This document shows positions 6,209-14,280 of a DNA stretch of 32,812 nucleotides, one piece after another. The position numbers and the translations under genes were made by a program. Origin of the DNA: Clostridia bacterium (lineage in GTDB: Bacteria > Bacillota > Clostridia > Oscillospirales > CAG-272); the NCBI GenBank assembly GCA_017533565.1, contig JAFXHU010000029.1, forward strand, positions 1 through 32,812. Reading direction: 5' to 3'. The stretch's first letter is position 1. Each line of letters begins with the position of its first letter. Under the pieces are notes generated by a model that had not been told where the DNA came from, searched no databases, and worked only from the letters and a program-made list of their open reading frames with translations.

Positions 6209-9094
6209 TTATTCCGTTACAGTGCATTCGTCGCACTCACCTGTGTGGGTCAGAGTGATGCTCTTGAATTCGTTTTCAAACTTGAACTTCCAAGTGTTTG
6301 TCGTAAGATCGGGTGTAGGTACATTGGTTTCGTTCATCTGTCCGCAGTTGAGAATCAAATCACAACCGCCTACTTCTTCTCCGACGAGAGCAAACATAAC
6401 TCCGCCCGTCTCATTTATTTCTGTAAGTACAGAACCAAATGTGATTGTTCGTAAGTATGGTGTATCATAAAAAGCTCGATCTGCTAATTTCGTTACTTTG
6501 GGAAGTGTTACGCTATTAAGAGCATACGTACTACAAAATTCCATGTATGCCAAAGATGTAGCATCGGGCATAATCAAATCTATTGTGCCACAATAGGGAC
6601 TATCAGGGTCTCCGTTTGTCGTGCTTCCGGAAGATCCCAAGAAGAAAATTGCAGCAGATACAGCAGGAAGATCACTTCCAAGCAAATTATACATAGCCGG
6701 TACGCTGCCCGTTACGATAATCGTGGTAATTCCGTTATCCACGTAAGCTTTGAGCTGATCCACCAAGGCATTGATATCTTCTTCGGTAGCCTCGGTTTTG
6801 CCGCCCAAAGTTCCGTCTATGATAGGTCTTGCATCCAGCGCATAGTTTATGCCTGATTTAGTGCCTTCGGGATGCTTCTCAGCGGTGAAGGTATAATCTG
6901 CAAGAGTTACTTCGCCCTGCTTCACACTTACCGTTGCTCCCTCTGCGAAAGTACCGTAAAGGTAAGTATTTCCGTTTTCATCGGCGGTAAGAGTGTACGC
7001 ATCGGTCGCCGCATCGGTTGCACCTGCAGGAGTGAAGTCTGTTGTGTTAACCGTCAAGGTCTGACCGGGTAATGCGGAAATACGCAGGCGGCTGTAATTA
7101 CGGGTTGCGCCCTTAAAGCTGATATTGAGTGTTTCATCCGTGATACTGCAAGCTGCCGAGATATACTCCGTCATTCCAAGCTGCATACCGTCCTTCAACT
7201 GCATATTACCGTCCACTACCTCATAGCACGGTGCATATATTGCGCTAACGGTAGGTATTTCACCCTCGAGGTACGAGAAGCTCACGTCGGTTGACCACAC
7301 AGTACCGTCGTAGGTCAGCGTTCCATACTGTGTGCCGAAGCGCGGTGAGGTAAAGGTTACTATGATCTGATCGCCAATCTCCCAAGCGGTCTTGCCGATA
7401 TCTTGAGTTCCGATTGCTTTGAGGTCTATTTCATTGTGCCAACCGTCACCGAAGGGACTATCGATGTCACCCATTGATACTTCCGCGATTCTAAACACAT
7501 CCTGTCCTACCTTAACATCAAAGGTGTACTCGCCGCCTTCTTCAAGTGTTACAGCTCCGGGAGTTGTTATTTCAATTTGCACTTCTGCATCACCAACATA
7601 GAACTTAAACAATCCGTCAGTATTGTACTCACCGGGCGCAACGTAAACGGTAAACTGATTGGCGTTATGATAAGGAGTTATCCAAGCATCGTACTGTCCA
7701 ACAGAGGTGATAATAGGCAATCCGTCAGCATCGCTGAAGAAGCAATACATTGAATTGCTATATATTTCTGCGATAATAGGTGCATCCAGATCAAACTGAG
7801 ATGCAATCACATAATTAACCGTAATCTTTGCCATGCGGTGCTTCAGCTCGAACTCAATAACGTTGGTTGTAGGTGTGCCTATCCACCGTGCGTTCATGCA
7901 GTCGGCTTCCTTGAGTTTATCAACATCGCTTTGGTCGGTGGGAATCATAAAGTCATCCCAACCTACAGCGGTACACGGATAGCTAACGAACAACCGATGC
8001 TCGCCTGTGCCATCCCAATAGAGAGTCTTATCAGACGTCCAAGTGACCGTGCCATCCTCGGCAACTGTTGCTGTGAAGCAATATTCCTCCCATTGATTGT
8101 CACGAGAAACACGGCAGAAGTAGAGTTCGTCGCCTGTTTTCCATTCGTAATCGCCTGCATCAAAGCTGACCACGATCTCCATCGTGCCACAACCGGTGCA
8201 GACATGGTTTTCTATGGTGTGATTTTCGGGTTCGCCTACGGTAACGCCGCACTCGTGAGTCTTGGTATGTGTACCGTTGCCGTTATCTGTATAGGTGTAA
8301 TTATCGCTTGCGTGGTTGGTGGAAGCTTTGGCAGTATCATACTCATATCCGCAAACTTCACAGAGCTTGCCGTGCATACAAGTTGCTTCGCCGCCCTTAT
8401 GATCTTCAAGGATTACGCCGCAACCGTAGTCGCAAACGTGGTCGTTATCCTCGGCGGAGTCAGCGTGTGTGCCGATATCCGTCTTTCCGCACTCACGGTC
8501 ACAGGTGTGGTCGGTGTTTTCGTCTATATGATTGTTTACATCAATCTCGCCATATGCCGTTCCACAAGCAGTACAAACCGCTTTTTCGGTGCAGGTAGCA
8601 GTACCGCCTGTGTGACTATCTCTTGCAGGCGTGGTTACCGTTCCGCATACGCTGCAAATGATTTCCGTTAAGCAGTTGCCGTCATCATCGTTAGGGGTAT
8701 GCTGTCCGGCAGGGGTTGTCACATCGCCGCAGACGGTGCATTTTACTTCTGTTGAGCAATCGCCGTCATCCTCTGCAGGAGTATGTTCCTTGTTTTCTCC
8801 GTCGGTTGCACCGCATCTTGAACAGGTGGACCTAACCTCGCACAGATCAACATCGGGCGTTGTCCATTCGTGTCCGAGAGCAGAGCCTTCTGTCTTGCCA
8901 CAGACTGTACAGGTCTTGGGATAGAGACAGTCGGCATCCTTCCACGAGTGCATGGAATCTCTTGTTTCGCCGCATACGTTACATTCGGTATCTGCACAGT
9001 CATCGTAAACATGCTGCTCACATTTTTTGCTGCCGCAAGCAGCTAGAGCTACGATCATCAAGACCGAGAGTAGAATGAGTGTTATTTTTTTCAT
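6209..9094 (-). CDS. Large Cys-rich, fimbrillin-like surface lipoprotein with LRR tail
   Basis: 961 residues. A lipoprotein signal peptide ends in ALAAC (C20). Residues about 25-305 hold some ten CxxCG-type modules (CTVCGKTEG, CSRCGATDG, CTVCGDVTT, CSVCGTVTT, CTACGTAYG and others) with nearby His residues, like the small zinc-ribbon-type repeats seen in clostridial surface proteins. From about 308 to 520 the pattern resembles Bacteroidetes fimbrillin/Mfa-like lipoproteins, notably VIEFELKHRMAKITVNY. The C-terminal part (about 780-930) has a BspA-type leucine-rich segment (LPKVTKLADRAFYDTPYLRTI). No enzyme motif is seen; adhesion or surface decoration is the likely role. The ATG has AAGGAAGG eight bases upstream. 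A TetR gene lies 83 bases upstream on the same strand and may control it. Confidence 0.75.
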   Translation of the reverse strand: MKKITLILLSVLMIVALAACGSKKCEQHVYDDCADTECNVCGETRDSMHSWKDADCLYPKTCTVCGKTEGSALGHEWTTPDVDLCEVRSTCSRCGATDGENKEHTPAEDDGDCSTEVKCTVCGDVTTPAGQHTPNDDDGNCLTEIICSVCGTVTTPARDSHTGGTATCTEKAVCTACGTAYGEIDVNNHIDENTDHTCDRECGKTDIGTHADSAEDNDHVCDYGCGVILEDHKGGEATCMHGKLCEVCGYEYDTAKASTNHASDNYTYTDNGNGTHTKTHECGVTVGEPENHTIENHVCTGCGTMEIVVSFDAGDYEWKTGDELYFCRVSRDNQWEEYCFTATVAEDGTVTWTSDKTLYWDGTGEHRLFVSYPCTAVGWDDFMIPTDQSDVDKLKEADCMNARWIGTPTTNVIEFELKHRMAKITVNYVIASQFDLDAPIIAEIYSNSMYCFFSDADGLPIITSVGQYDAWITPYHNANQFTVYVAPGEYNTDGLFKFYVGDAEVQIEITTPGAVTLEEGGEYTFDVKVGQDVFRIAEVSMGDIDSPFGDGWHNEIDLKAIGTQDIGKTAWEIGDQIIVTFTSPRFGTQYGTLTYDGTVWSTDVSFSYLEGEIPTVSAIYAPCYEVVDGNMQLKDGMQLGMTEYISAACSITDETLNISFKGATRNYSRLRISALPGQTLTVNTTDFTPAGATDAATDAYTLTADENGNTYLYGTFAEGATVSVKQGEVTLADYTFTAEKHPEGTKSGINYALDARPIIDGTLGGKTEATEEDINALVDQLKAYVDNGITTIIVTGSVPAMYNLLGSDLPAVSAAIFFLGSSGSTTNGDPDSPYCGTIDLIMPDATSLAYMEFCSTYALNSVTLPKVTKLADRAFYDTPYLRTITFGSVLTEINETGGVMFALVGEEVGGCDLILNCGQMNETNVPTPDLTTNTWKFKFENEFKSITLTHTGECDECTVTE

Positions 9095-9126
9095 ATTGGT
9101 TACCTTCCTTTGGGGCTGTTAAAGAT

Positions 9127-9157
9127 TATTTGGTAGGTACGCAGTAACTACCAAATA
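9127..9157. repeat. 10-bp inverted repeat between TetR gene and lipoprotein
   Basis: TATTTGGTAG (9127-9136) pairs perfectly with CTACCAAATA (9148-9157) across 11 bases. No T-run follows on the minus strand, so a regulator site or mRNA processing hairpin is as likely as a terminator. Confidence 0.5.
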
Positions 9158-9177
9158 GAGATATCCCTCGGCACATT

Positions 9178-9894
9178 TTATTTTTTCGGCTTTGCCTTCG
9201 TGTTTCTCGATACTTCTTCGAGATTGTGCTCGTTGGTTTCGGTCACGTACCTTTTGAAATCCTCATAGACCTTTCTTCCGATTGCTCGGTAGTCCATTCC
9301 AAGCACCTTTGCAACCTTCGTTTTGCGAGTTTGCTCGGGGACATCAAAGAGCATCATAATTGTGTTGAGCGCGCCCTCTATTCTATGCTCGACGGATGCG
9401 GAATGCTCGGTGCTTGACAGAGTGGCGTATTCGATGCCCGAAATCAGCACCTCGGTTTCGATGAATTTTTCACCGTCCCAGCCCTCCGTGTATTCGGCAA
9501 ACACCCGCTTGATTTTCTCCACGTCGTTGGCTCGTATGATGTCAAGCGGTATCCCGTGTGCGTATGCCGCTACGAAAAAGTCCTGCATTTCGGGCATTTC
9601 CTCTCCGACGGCAACCATCGTAGTAAGCTCAAGGCAATAGACAAGAAGCGAGCTTCTGCCTTCGTTTGCGGCACTCTCCATCTCCTTCCATTGGAAGTCG
9701 CACATCATTTTCACGATATCCGCAAGGATATGCTCCTTCGTGGGGAAATAAAAGGTAAGGTTACCCGTGCTGATATTCGCCTTTTTGCACAGCTCGGTTG
9801 CCGTTGTTTTTGAAAAACCGTTTTCAAAGAACAGCTCGGATGCCGCTTTGATAATAACCCGTTTAGTTGGTGTGGGTTTGCGTTTGCCTGCCAA
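9178..9894 (-). CDS. TetR-family transcriptional regulator
   Basis: 238 residues from a TTG start at 9894; a GGAGG site lies eight bases upstream and there is no nearby in-frame ATG. Residues about 8-55 form the TetR helix-turn-helix (IIKAASELFFENGFSKTTATELCKKANIS, with the typical TGNLTFYFPTKEHIL following). The long C-terminal region is helical and would bind a ligand and form the dimer; the ligand cannot be predicted. The upstream region has two 18-base near-identical repeats around its own promoter, suggesting autoregulation. The nearest possible target is the large lipoprotein gene just downstream, which may also share its transcript. Confidence 0.88.
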   Translation of the reverse strand: MAGKRKPTPTKRVIIKAASELFFENGFSKTTATELCKKANISTGNLTFYFPTKEHILADIVKMMCDFQWKEMESAANEGRSSLLVYCLELTTMVAVGEEMPEMQDFFVAAYAHGIPLDIIRANDVEKIKRVFAEYTEGWDGEKFIETEVLISGIEYATLSSTEHSASVEHRIEGALNTIMMLFDVPEQTRKTKVAKVLGMDYRAIGRKVYEDFKRYVTETNEHNLEEVSRNTKAKPKK

Positions 9895-9938
9895 AATTTA
9901 TCCCTCCCTTGCTCAAACATAGTCGTCAATGATTTGAA

Positions 9939-10006
9939 TTTGGATTTTTCCTAATTATAGCATACCCTTCGGAAAATTACAAGTAGTTTTTGGAAATTTC
10001 CTAATT
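9939..10006 (-). promoter_or_regulatory. TetR-gene promoter with two candidate operators
   Basis: On the minus strand TTGTAA (9982-9977), 17 bases, TATAAT (9959-9954). Two direct repeats, 9939-9956 and 9989-10006, agree at 16 of 18 bases (plus-strand form TTTGGAAATTTCCTAATT). The upstream copy contains the perfect palindrome GGAAATTTCC. One copy overlaps the -10 box and the other lies just upstream of the -35 box, with their starts 50 bases apart, a layout suited to repression by the TetR protein. Confidence 0.65.
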
Positions 10007-10019
10007 TAATTTTCGCAAG

Positions 10020-10045
10020 AAAAAGCATCGGTTTTTCACCGATGC
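10020..10045 (-). terminator. Intrinsic terminator of the small lipoprotein transcript
   Basis: On the minus strand GCATCGGT-GAAAA-ACCGATGC is followed by TTTTT (10024-10020). The 140 bases between it and the lipoprotein stop (10046-10185) show no other feature. Confidence 0.8.
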
Positions 10046-10185
10046 CGTTTGGGTCTTTGGTTTTTGGTTTCTTTCACGAAAGTAAGGGGGATTTACACCA
10101 AGCCTTGCTTTACCGTCGCGGTTTTTGCGTGGCGGTTTAATTTGGCTTTCGGGCGGTGGCTTTTTGAACGTGCTTGGGTGCTTCG

Positions 10186-10614
10186 CTATTCGGCGTAGAA
10201 ATATATAGAGTAGCCGTCAAGGGATATGGGCAGGGTTGGCTCTTCCCTTCCGTCGGCGTAGGTTGTCATTGCCACGGTGGCGTAGCCCGTTTTGCCGTCA
10301 AGCGTTATACGGTAATCCGTGCCCTCGGGATTTTTCCCCGAAACGGTATAGCTGCCCGTGTACGCCTTGCCGTTCGTAAGGTCGGTGAGGGTGATTTTGC
10401 CGTCACTTGCGACGAGGGTCATTTCTACGATGCTTGCCCCCTCGTAGGTGTCGGCTTCTTCATCCGCCGCGTCGTAGATAATCCGTCCGTCCTCCACGTG
10501 CGTGACGATACGCATTTTCCATTCGTAATCCTCGATTTTCGGCTTTTCCGCACTGCAGGCGGAAAGCAAAATAACAAAAGCTGCAACGAGTATTATAGAT
10601 ATAGCTTTACGCAT
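10186..10614 (-). CDS. Small lipoprotein of unknown function
   Basis: 142 residues. The lipoprotein signal is clear (MRKAISIILVAAFVILLSAC, lipidated C20). The mature part is about 120 residues, polar and beta-rich, with alternating strands such as KITLTDLTNGKAYTGSYTV and YRITLDGKTGYATVAM, which suggests a small lipocalin- or META-like barrel. I do not recognise a named family. AAAGGA lies six bases before the ATG. It sits downstream of tag on the same strand with a 64-base gap and is closed by a good terminator, so it may be transcribed alone or with tag. Confidence 0.75.
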   Translation of the reverse strand: MRKAISIILVAAFVILLSACSAEKPKIEDYEWKMRIVTHVEDGRIIYDAADEEADTYEGASIVEMTLVASDGKITLTDLTNGKAYTGSYTVSGKNPEGTDYRITLDGKTGYATVAMTTYADGREEPTLPISLDGYSIYFYAE

Positions 10615-10678
10615 TTTTTGTCCTTTCTAACTTTTTTTGGTAGGGCGAAGTGCCTTCGCTTTTAAAAGACGTATGCCG

Positions 10679-11233
10679 TTATTCCCCGCTTTTATAGAGG
10701 AAGCATTCAGGCTCGTGAGAATAGATAAAGCCGACCGCCTGCAGATAAGAATAAATTACCGTAGAGCCGACAAAGCTCATTCCGCGCGAGATTAGGTCGC
10801 GGGAAATTGCGTCGGAAAGCTCGCTTTTCGTTTTGTCGGATTCATAAATTATTTGGTCGCCGACGAAGCTCCTCAAATAGCTGTAAAAGGAGCCGTATTC
10901 AAGGAGGATAGCTTTAAAAATTTTGCTGTTTTTTATGCTTGCGTCGATTTTTCTTTTGTTTCTAATTATCCCCTTATCCTCTTTAAGCTTGGAAATTTTG
11001 TCGTCCGAAAAATGGCAAACAAAATCGATATCAAAGCCACAGTAGGCGCGGCGAAAGGCTTCCCTTTTGTTTAATACGCACTCCCATGACAGTCCCGCCT
11101 GGAAGGACTCGAGAATAAGCATTTCATAAAGGTGCTTATCCGAAAAATCGGGTTTTCCCCACTCCGCGTCGTGATATTCGACGTATTTGGGATTTTTCGT
11201 GTTGCACCAGGCACAGCGTCTTTGCTCGGTCAT
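10679..11233 (-). CDS. tag: DNA-3-methyladenine glycosylase I
   Basis: 184 residues, full length. It removes 3-methyladenine from alkylated DNA to start base excision repair. Family marks are RRCAWC near the start (zinc ligand C7), EYHDAEWGKP (H21), LILESFQAGLSWECVLNKR, and the C-terminal zinc pair H173 and C177 in SHEPECFLY, spaced as in the known enzyme. GMSFVGSTVIYSYLQAVG is the conserved C-terminal helix region. A GGGGG site lies upstream of the ATG. The upstream region carries a palindrome at 11257-11282 that may be an operator. Confidence 0.96.
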   Translation of the reverse strand: MTEQRRCAWCNTKNPKYVEYHDAEWGKPDFSDKHLYEMLILESFQAGLSWECVLNKREAFRRAYCGFDIDFVCHFSDDKISKLKEDKGIIRNKRKIDASIKNSKIFKAILLEYGSFYSYLRSFVGDQIIYESDKTKSELSDAISRDLISRGMSFVGSTVIYSYLQAVGFIYSHEPECFLYKSGE

Positions 11234-11256
11234 AGCTTACGCCCCCTTTGCAGTGA

Positions 11257-11282
11257 AAAATGTAATTATTTGCTTACATTTT
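11257..11282. promoter_or_regulatory. 26-bp palindrome upstream of tag, candidate operator
   Basis: AAAATGTAA (11257-11265) and TTACATTTT (11274-11282) form a perfect 9-bp inverted repeat with an 8-base centre, starting 24 bases before the tag start codon. No T-run follows, and its symmetry suits a dimeric regulator. No clear promoter boxes were found around it. Confidence 0.5.
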
Positions 11283-11303
11283 GAATTTGATATAAGGATA
11301 AAA

Positions 11304-11315
11304 TTTAACACGGGG
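11304..11315. repeat. Recurring motif TTTAACACGGGG, copy 1
   Basis: Read on the minus strand (CCCCGTGTTAAA) it starts about 36 bases beyond the stop of the cyclase-family gene. The same motif recurs at 16421, 21153, 22015 and 25542. Confidence 0.6.
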
Positions 11316-11351
11316 TCGGTGTAATTTAAGTCTTTGGAATTTGTACGCGAA

Positions 11352-11951
11352 TCAGCAAAGCCCCTCGATAAGAATGGCGCGGGTCGGTGCACCGTCGGAA
11401 TTTTTGATGCTTAACGGCTGTGCGGCAAGGAAATACACGCCCTCGCCGACCTCGTTTAACCGAAGTCCCTCAAGGAGGACGACCTCGCTTTCAAGGAGTA
11501 TAATATGCACCGCCATCGGAGCATTTTCGTCACCTACCGATTGCGATTCCACACCTACGAGGCATACGCCCTCTTCGGCAAATACGCGCGCTCCGTCTAT
11601 TAAGAGGACGGCGTTTCCCTTTATCAAAAGCCGTAGGGCGGCGGAGGGGTTTAGGCTTCTTGCGCGGGCAAGGATTTCACCTGCCACCGAGGCGGTAATA
11701 TCGCATTCGCACTCGGCAACGAAGGCAAAGCCGACAGTCCTTTCAAGCGAAACCGAAGCCACGTCCGCGCCGTCGCGGATAAAGTGCCGCGGTGCATCGA
11801 TATGCGTTCCGTTGTGGACGCACATTGAAAGCTCGGTAAGATTATATAGCTCCCCGTCCTCCATTGATTTTACACGGCGCGTCCTCGGTATCGGGTCGCC
11901 GTCAAAGACCTTCGACGAGAGCAGCTCCTGTGATATATCGTATATTTTCAT
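11352..11951 (-). CDS. Cyclase-family metal-dependent hydrolase (kynurenine formamidase-like)
   Basis: 199 residues, typical of the cyclase family (PF04199). The metal site motif HxGTHxDxPxH is seen as HNGTHIDAPRHF (H46, H50, D52, H56), and the N-terminal YDISQEL is also conserved. Characterised members hydrolyse N-formylkynurenine, isatin or similar amides and cyclic compounds. Which substrate is used here cannot be said; no tryptophan-catabolism genes are nearby. The gene stands alone, with the GNAT gene 123 bases upstream and a GGGGG site four bases before the ATG. The 3' flank carries the recurring TTTAACACGGGG motif. Confidence 0.85.
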   Translation of the reverse strand: MKIYDISQELLSSKVFDGDPIPRTRRVKSMEDGELYNLTELSMCVHNGTHIDAPRHFIRDGADVASVSLERTVGFAFVAECECDITASVAGEILARARSLNPSAALRLLIKGNAVLLIDGARVFAEEGVCLVGVESQSVGDENAPMAVHIILLESEVVLLEGLRLNEVGEGVYFLAAQPLSIKNSDGAPTRAILIEGLC

Positions 11952-12005
11952 TTTTCCCCCGTAAGATGCCCTTGCCGCAGGCTTTAATTACGGCAAAAGA
12001 GCGTG

Positions 12006-12026
12006 GGTCGGGCAAATCGCCCGACC
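12006..12026. terminator. GC-rich hairpin, probable terminator after the GNAT gene
   Basis: GGTCGGGC and GCCCGACC pair around a 5-base loop. A T-run follows about 8 bases later in both directions, so termination is plausible but not certain. Confidence 0.5.
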
Positions 12027-12074
12027 GCATTGTTTTTATTCAATTCTTCCCGCGGATTAACGCAGGGGCGAAAA

Positions 12075-12599
12075 TCAGTTTATTTTCTTTGCGTAGAGAA
12101 TACGCTTTAACCCGCCGTATTTGACAAGCACCTTTGCCTCGGTAAAGCCGTTGGCAATAAGGTTATTCATGCTCCACGGATTTTCGGGAGAAACGGTGGA
12201 GGAGAGCCATTTGTAGCCCCTTTGCTCCGCGTGGGCGCAAAGCCTTGCGATAAGCTCCTTTTGCAAACCGTTTCCGCGGTATTCGTATCTTACGATAACG
12301 AGCTTTACGTTGGCGTTTTCGGTGACGTCGCTCACCTCGTCAAGGTCGTGTGCAAGGTTTTCCTTCGTATCACCCGCGCAGTAGAGTATGCCGAAGGCAA
12401 CGAGAAGCTCCCCGTCATATGCGCCAAGCACGAGGCTGTCCCCTCCGAAGCAGGGCAAGAGTGTTTCGGGCGTATTGCGGCGGAGGAAATCGGTGCTGTC
12501 TCCCGCGTGGGCAAAGGCATCCTCCTGTAATTCAAGGAGGGCGGGAATACTGCCTTCGGAAAGAGTTTTATAGGTAAGATTATTAACGTTAATTTTCAT
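12075..12599 (-). CDS. GNAT-family N-acetyltransferase
   Basis: 174 residues. The acetyl-CoA pyrophosphate loop of the GNAT fold is seen in YRGNGLQKELI (about 109-119), preceded by the strand VKLVIVRY and followed by the helix and strand ending in WSMNNLIANGFTEA, a typical GNAT motif B. The acceptor substrate is unknown. GGAG lies eight bases upstream of the ATG. It is 54 bases after the TIR-methyltransferase gene on the same strand, so co-transcription is possible. Confidence 0.85.
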   Translation of the reverse strand: MKINVNNLTYKTLSEGSIPALLELQEDAFAHAGDSTDFLRRNTPETLLPCFGGDSLVLGAYDGELLVAFGILYCAGDTKENLAHDLDEVSDVTENANVKLVIVRYEYRGNGLQKELIARLCAHAEQRGYKWLSSTVSPENPWSMNNLIANGFTEAKVLVKYGGLKRILYAKKIN

Positions 12600-12653
12600 A
12601 TTATATGCTCCGTTACGGTAAAAATATCTTTGTTTTCTACCATTTTTGAATTT

Positions 12654-14063
12654 TTAAACTCTTGCGGTTACAATAAGGAAGCCGAAGTTAACAAAGCTGT
12701 CCGAGGCGAGGAATTGCTCCTCAAGCTCCCTGAAATGCTCGTCAAGCCATTCCTTTTCAACCTGTATTTCCTGGTCGTGGGGGTTGTTTCGGGCGGTAAC
12801 GCCGATGCTATTTTTAAGGAAAAGGAATATGGTATCAAACAGCGCCTCCTTCTCCGAATAATCCATAGACGCAGAATTTATTCCGAGGCGGTCGTAGCAA
12901 ATATCGCGGTAGCCCGAGCGATGAAGAAGGGTGAACAGCTCTCTTCCCGAATGGCGGTAGCCCGTGGTATCGCACTTTGCAATCATATTGAAGGCGCGCT
13001 CAAACATCAGATGCTCGTCGGGGTGGACGAAGTTTACTCCGTCGTCGATATTGCGAATAAAGATTACCGCGCCGCGGTTGCAGACCTTTCGCAGGTTTTT
13101 GAGAAGCTGGTAGGGAGATTTAAGGTGCGACATAACGGCAAGCAGGTTTATCCAATCGAAGCCGTCGATGCCCTCCGCGTCCATAACGTCGCGAAGCTCG
13201 TCGATAAAGTCCTCTCCCTCCGCGTCCATTTTATAGAAGGATGCCTTCGTATCGGCGTAATCCGCCTTTGCCTTTTCAACGAAGCTTTTGTTAAACTCCA
13301 CGCCGATAATTCTGTCAACCTCGCTTCGGCTGCCAAGCCTTGCCATAAGCGCCCTTCCGTTTCCGCAGCCGACGTCAAGGACGTTGAGGTTGGATTTACC
13401 CTCCAGGTGCTTTCCGTAAATCGGCATATCGTAATCGAGCAAAAGCTTTTGCTGGGTTTCAAGGCGGCGGGTCTCCACCTTGTTATCCTGGCTGAAGAAG
13501 CCGTTTTTGTTTTCGCTGTTAATATGTACGCGGCGCTTCGTGCGTGCCTGGCGGGTTTTAAGCTCGTTTTCGATTATTTCGTCGTAGTCGGTAACGCCGA
13601 CCTTGTCCTGCAAAATCGGGAGAAGCAGCTCTACCGAATTAAAGGAGTAAACGTCGTTATACTTTATCGCGTTGATATGCTTGATGCGGTCAATCTCCTG
13701 CTCGGTGAAAAATTCCTCGAGCGCGACGGTATCGTACACGAAGTTAGGTGTGATTACGGGCAAAAACGTACACATCGGGTTGGAGAGTGCGGAGCGCAGC
13801 TCCTGTAAAACCACGTCGTCGGGGTTTCGGCACTGTGCAAAGAAGCCGGGCGTAAGAATAAGTATCATAAGAGATACGCGACCCGCAACATCCTTGCAGG
13901 TTGTCATAAAATTTTCGCCGTGCTTTATGCATTTGGGCGCGTAGAAAATATGAAGCTTGTTTTTTGCATAGGAGGCAAGGTCGGAGTAAATGTTAGATGC
14001 GAGCATTCCGCCCCTGTCACCGCGATAGCATAAAAACACGTTATAGCTTTGTTCCTTTTCCAT
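12654..14063 (-). CDS. TIR domain fused to class I SAM methyltransferase
   Basis: 469 residues from the ATG at 14063, chosen because AGAGGT lies just upstream; two earlier in-frame ATGs (14120 and 14090) overlap or precede the likely transcription start. Residues about 6-155 look like a TIR domain: YNVFLCYRGDRGG (strand A and BB-like loop), IFYAPKCIKHGENF, LMILILTPGFFAQC, and the helix DDVVLQELRSAL whose E88 matches the catalytic glutamate of TIR NADases. A charged linker follows, and from about 224 a methyltransferase begins with motif I VLDVGCGNG (228-236), then IIGVEFNKSF and DWINLLAVMSHL. TIR domains cleave NAD+ or make signal nucleotides; the methylation target is unknown. I know of no characterised protein with this order. 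It has its own promoter. Confidence 0.75.
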   Translation of the reverse strand: MEKEQSYNVFLCYRGDRGGMLASNIYSDLASYAKNKLHIFYAPKCIKHGENFMTTCKDVAGRVSLMILILTPGFFAQCRNPDDVVLQELRSALSNPMCTFLPVITPNFVYDTVALEEFFTEQEIDRIKHINAIKYNDVYSFNSVELLLPILQDKVGVTDYDEIIENELKTRQARTKRRVHINSENKNGFFSQDNKVETRRLETQQKLLLDYDMPIYGKHLEGKSNLNVLDVGCGNGRALMARLGSRSEVDRIIGVEFNKSFVEKAKADYADTKASFYKMDAEGEDFIDELRDVMDAEGIDGFDWINLLAVMSHLKSPYQLLKNLRKVCNRGAVIFIRNIDDGVNFVHPDEHLMFERAFNMIAKCDTTGYRHSGRELFTLLHRSGYRDICYDRLGINSASMDYSEKEALFDTIFLFLKNSIGVTARNNPHDQEIQVEKEWLDEHFRELEEQFLASDSFVNFGFLIVTARV

Positions 14064-14091
14064 AAAGACCTCTTTTTCGTTGTTTTTCTTC

Positions 14092-14120
14092 ATTTTAACA
14101 CATTTCCCGCAAAAAAGCAA
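14092..14120 (-). promoter_or_regulatory. Promoter of the TIR-methyltransferase gene
   Basis: On the minus strand TTGCTT (14120-14115), 17 bases, TAAAAT (14097-14092). This places the transcription start near 14085 and supports the ATG at 14063 as the start codon. Confidence 0.5.
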
Positions 14121-14219
14121 TATATTGATAAAAAAGGAGCGTGCGAAATTGCACCGAAAACGTACCGCAAAAACGTGCCCCTCGGCTTTTAAAAAAAAGG
14201 CGAAAGTTTGCTTTTTTAC

Positions 14220-14248
14220 TTGTAAAAGGCGAAAGGCTGTGTTATAAT
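14220..14248 (+). promoter_or_regulatory. Promoter of the GH42 gene
   Basis: TTGTAA (14220-14225), 17 bases, TATAAT (14243-14248), with GGAGG eight bases before the ATG at 14281. Confidence 0.7.
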
Positions 14249-14280
14249 TGCATCGGTAGAAAATTACGGAGGCTTTTGCA

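Noticed and set aside
12630-13808. 392-codon plus-strand frame
   Set aside because: It is antisense to the TIR-methyltransferase gene and has no recognisable domain.
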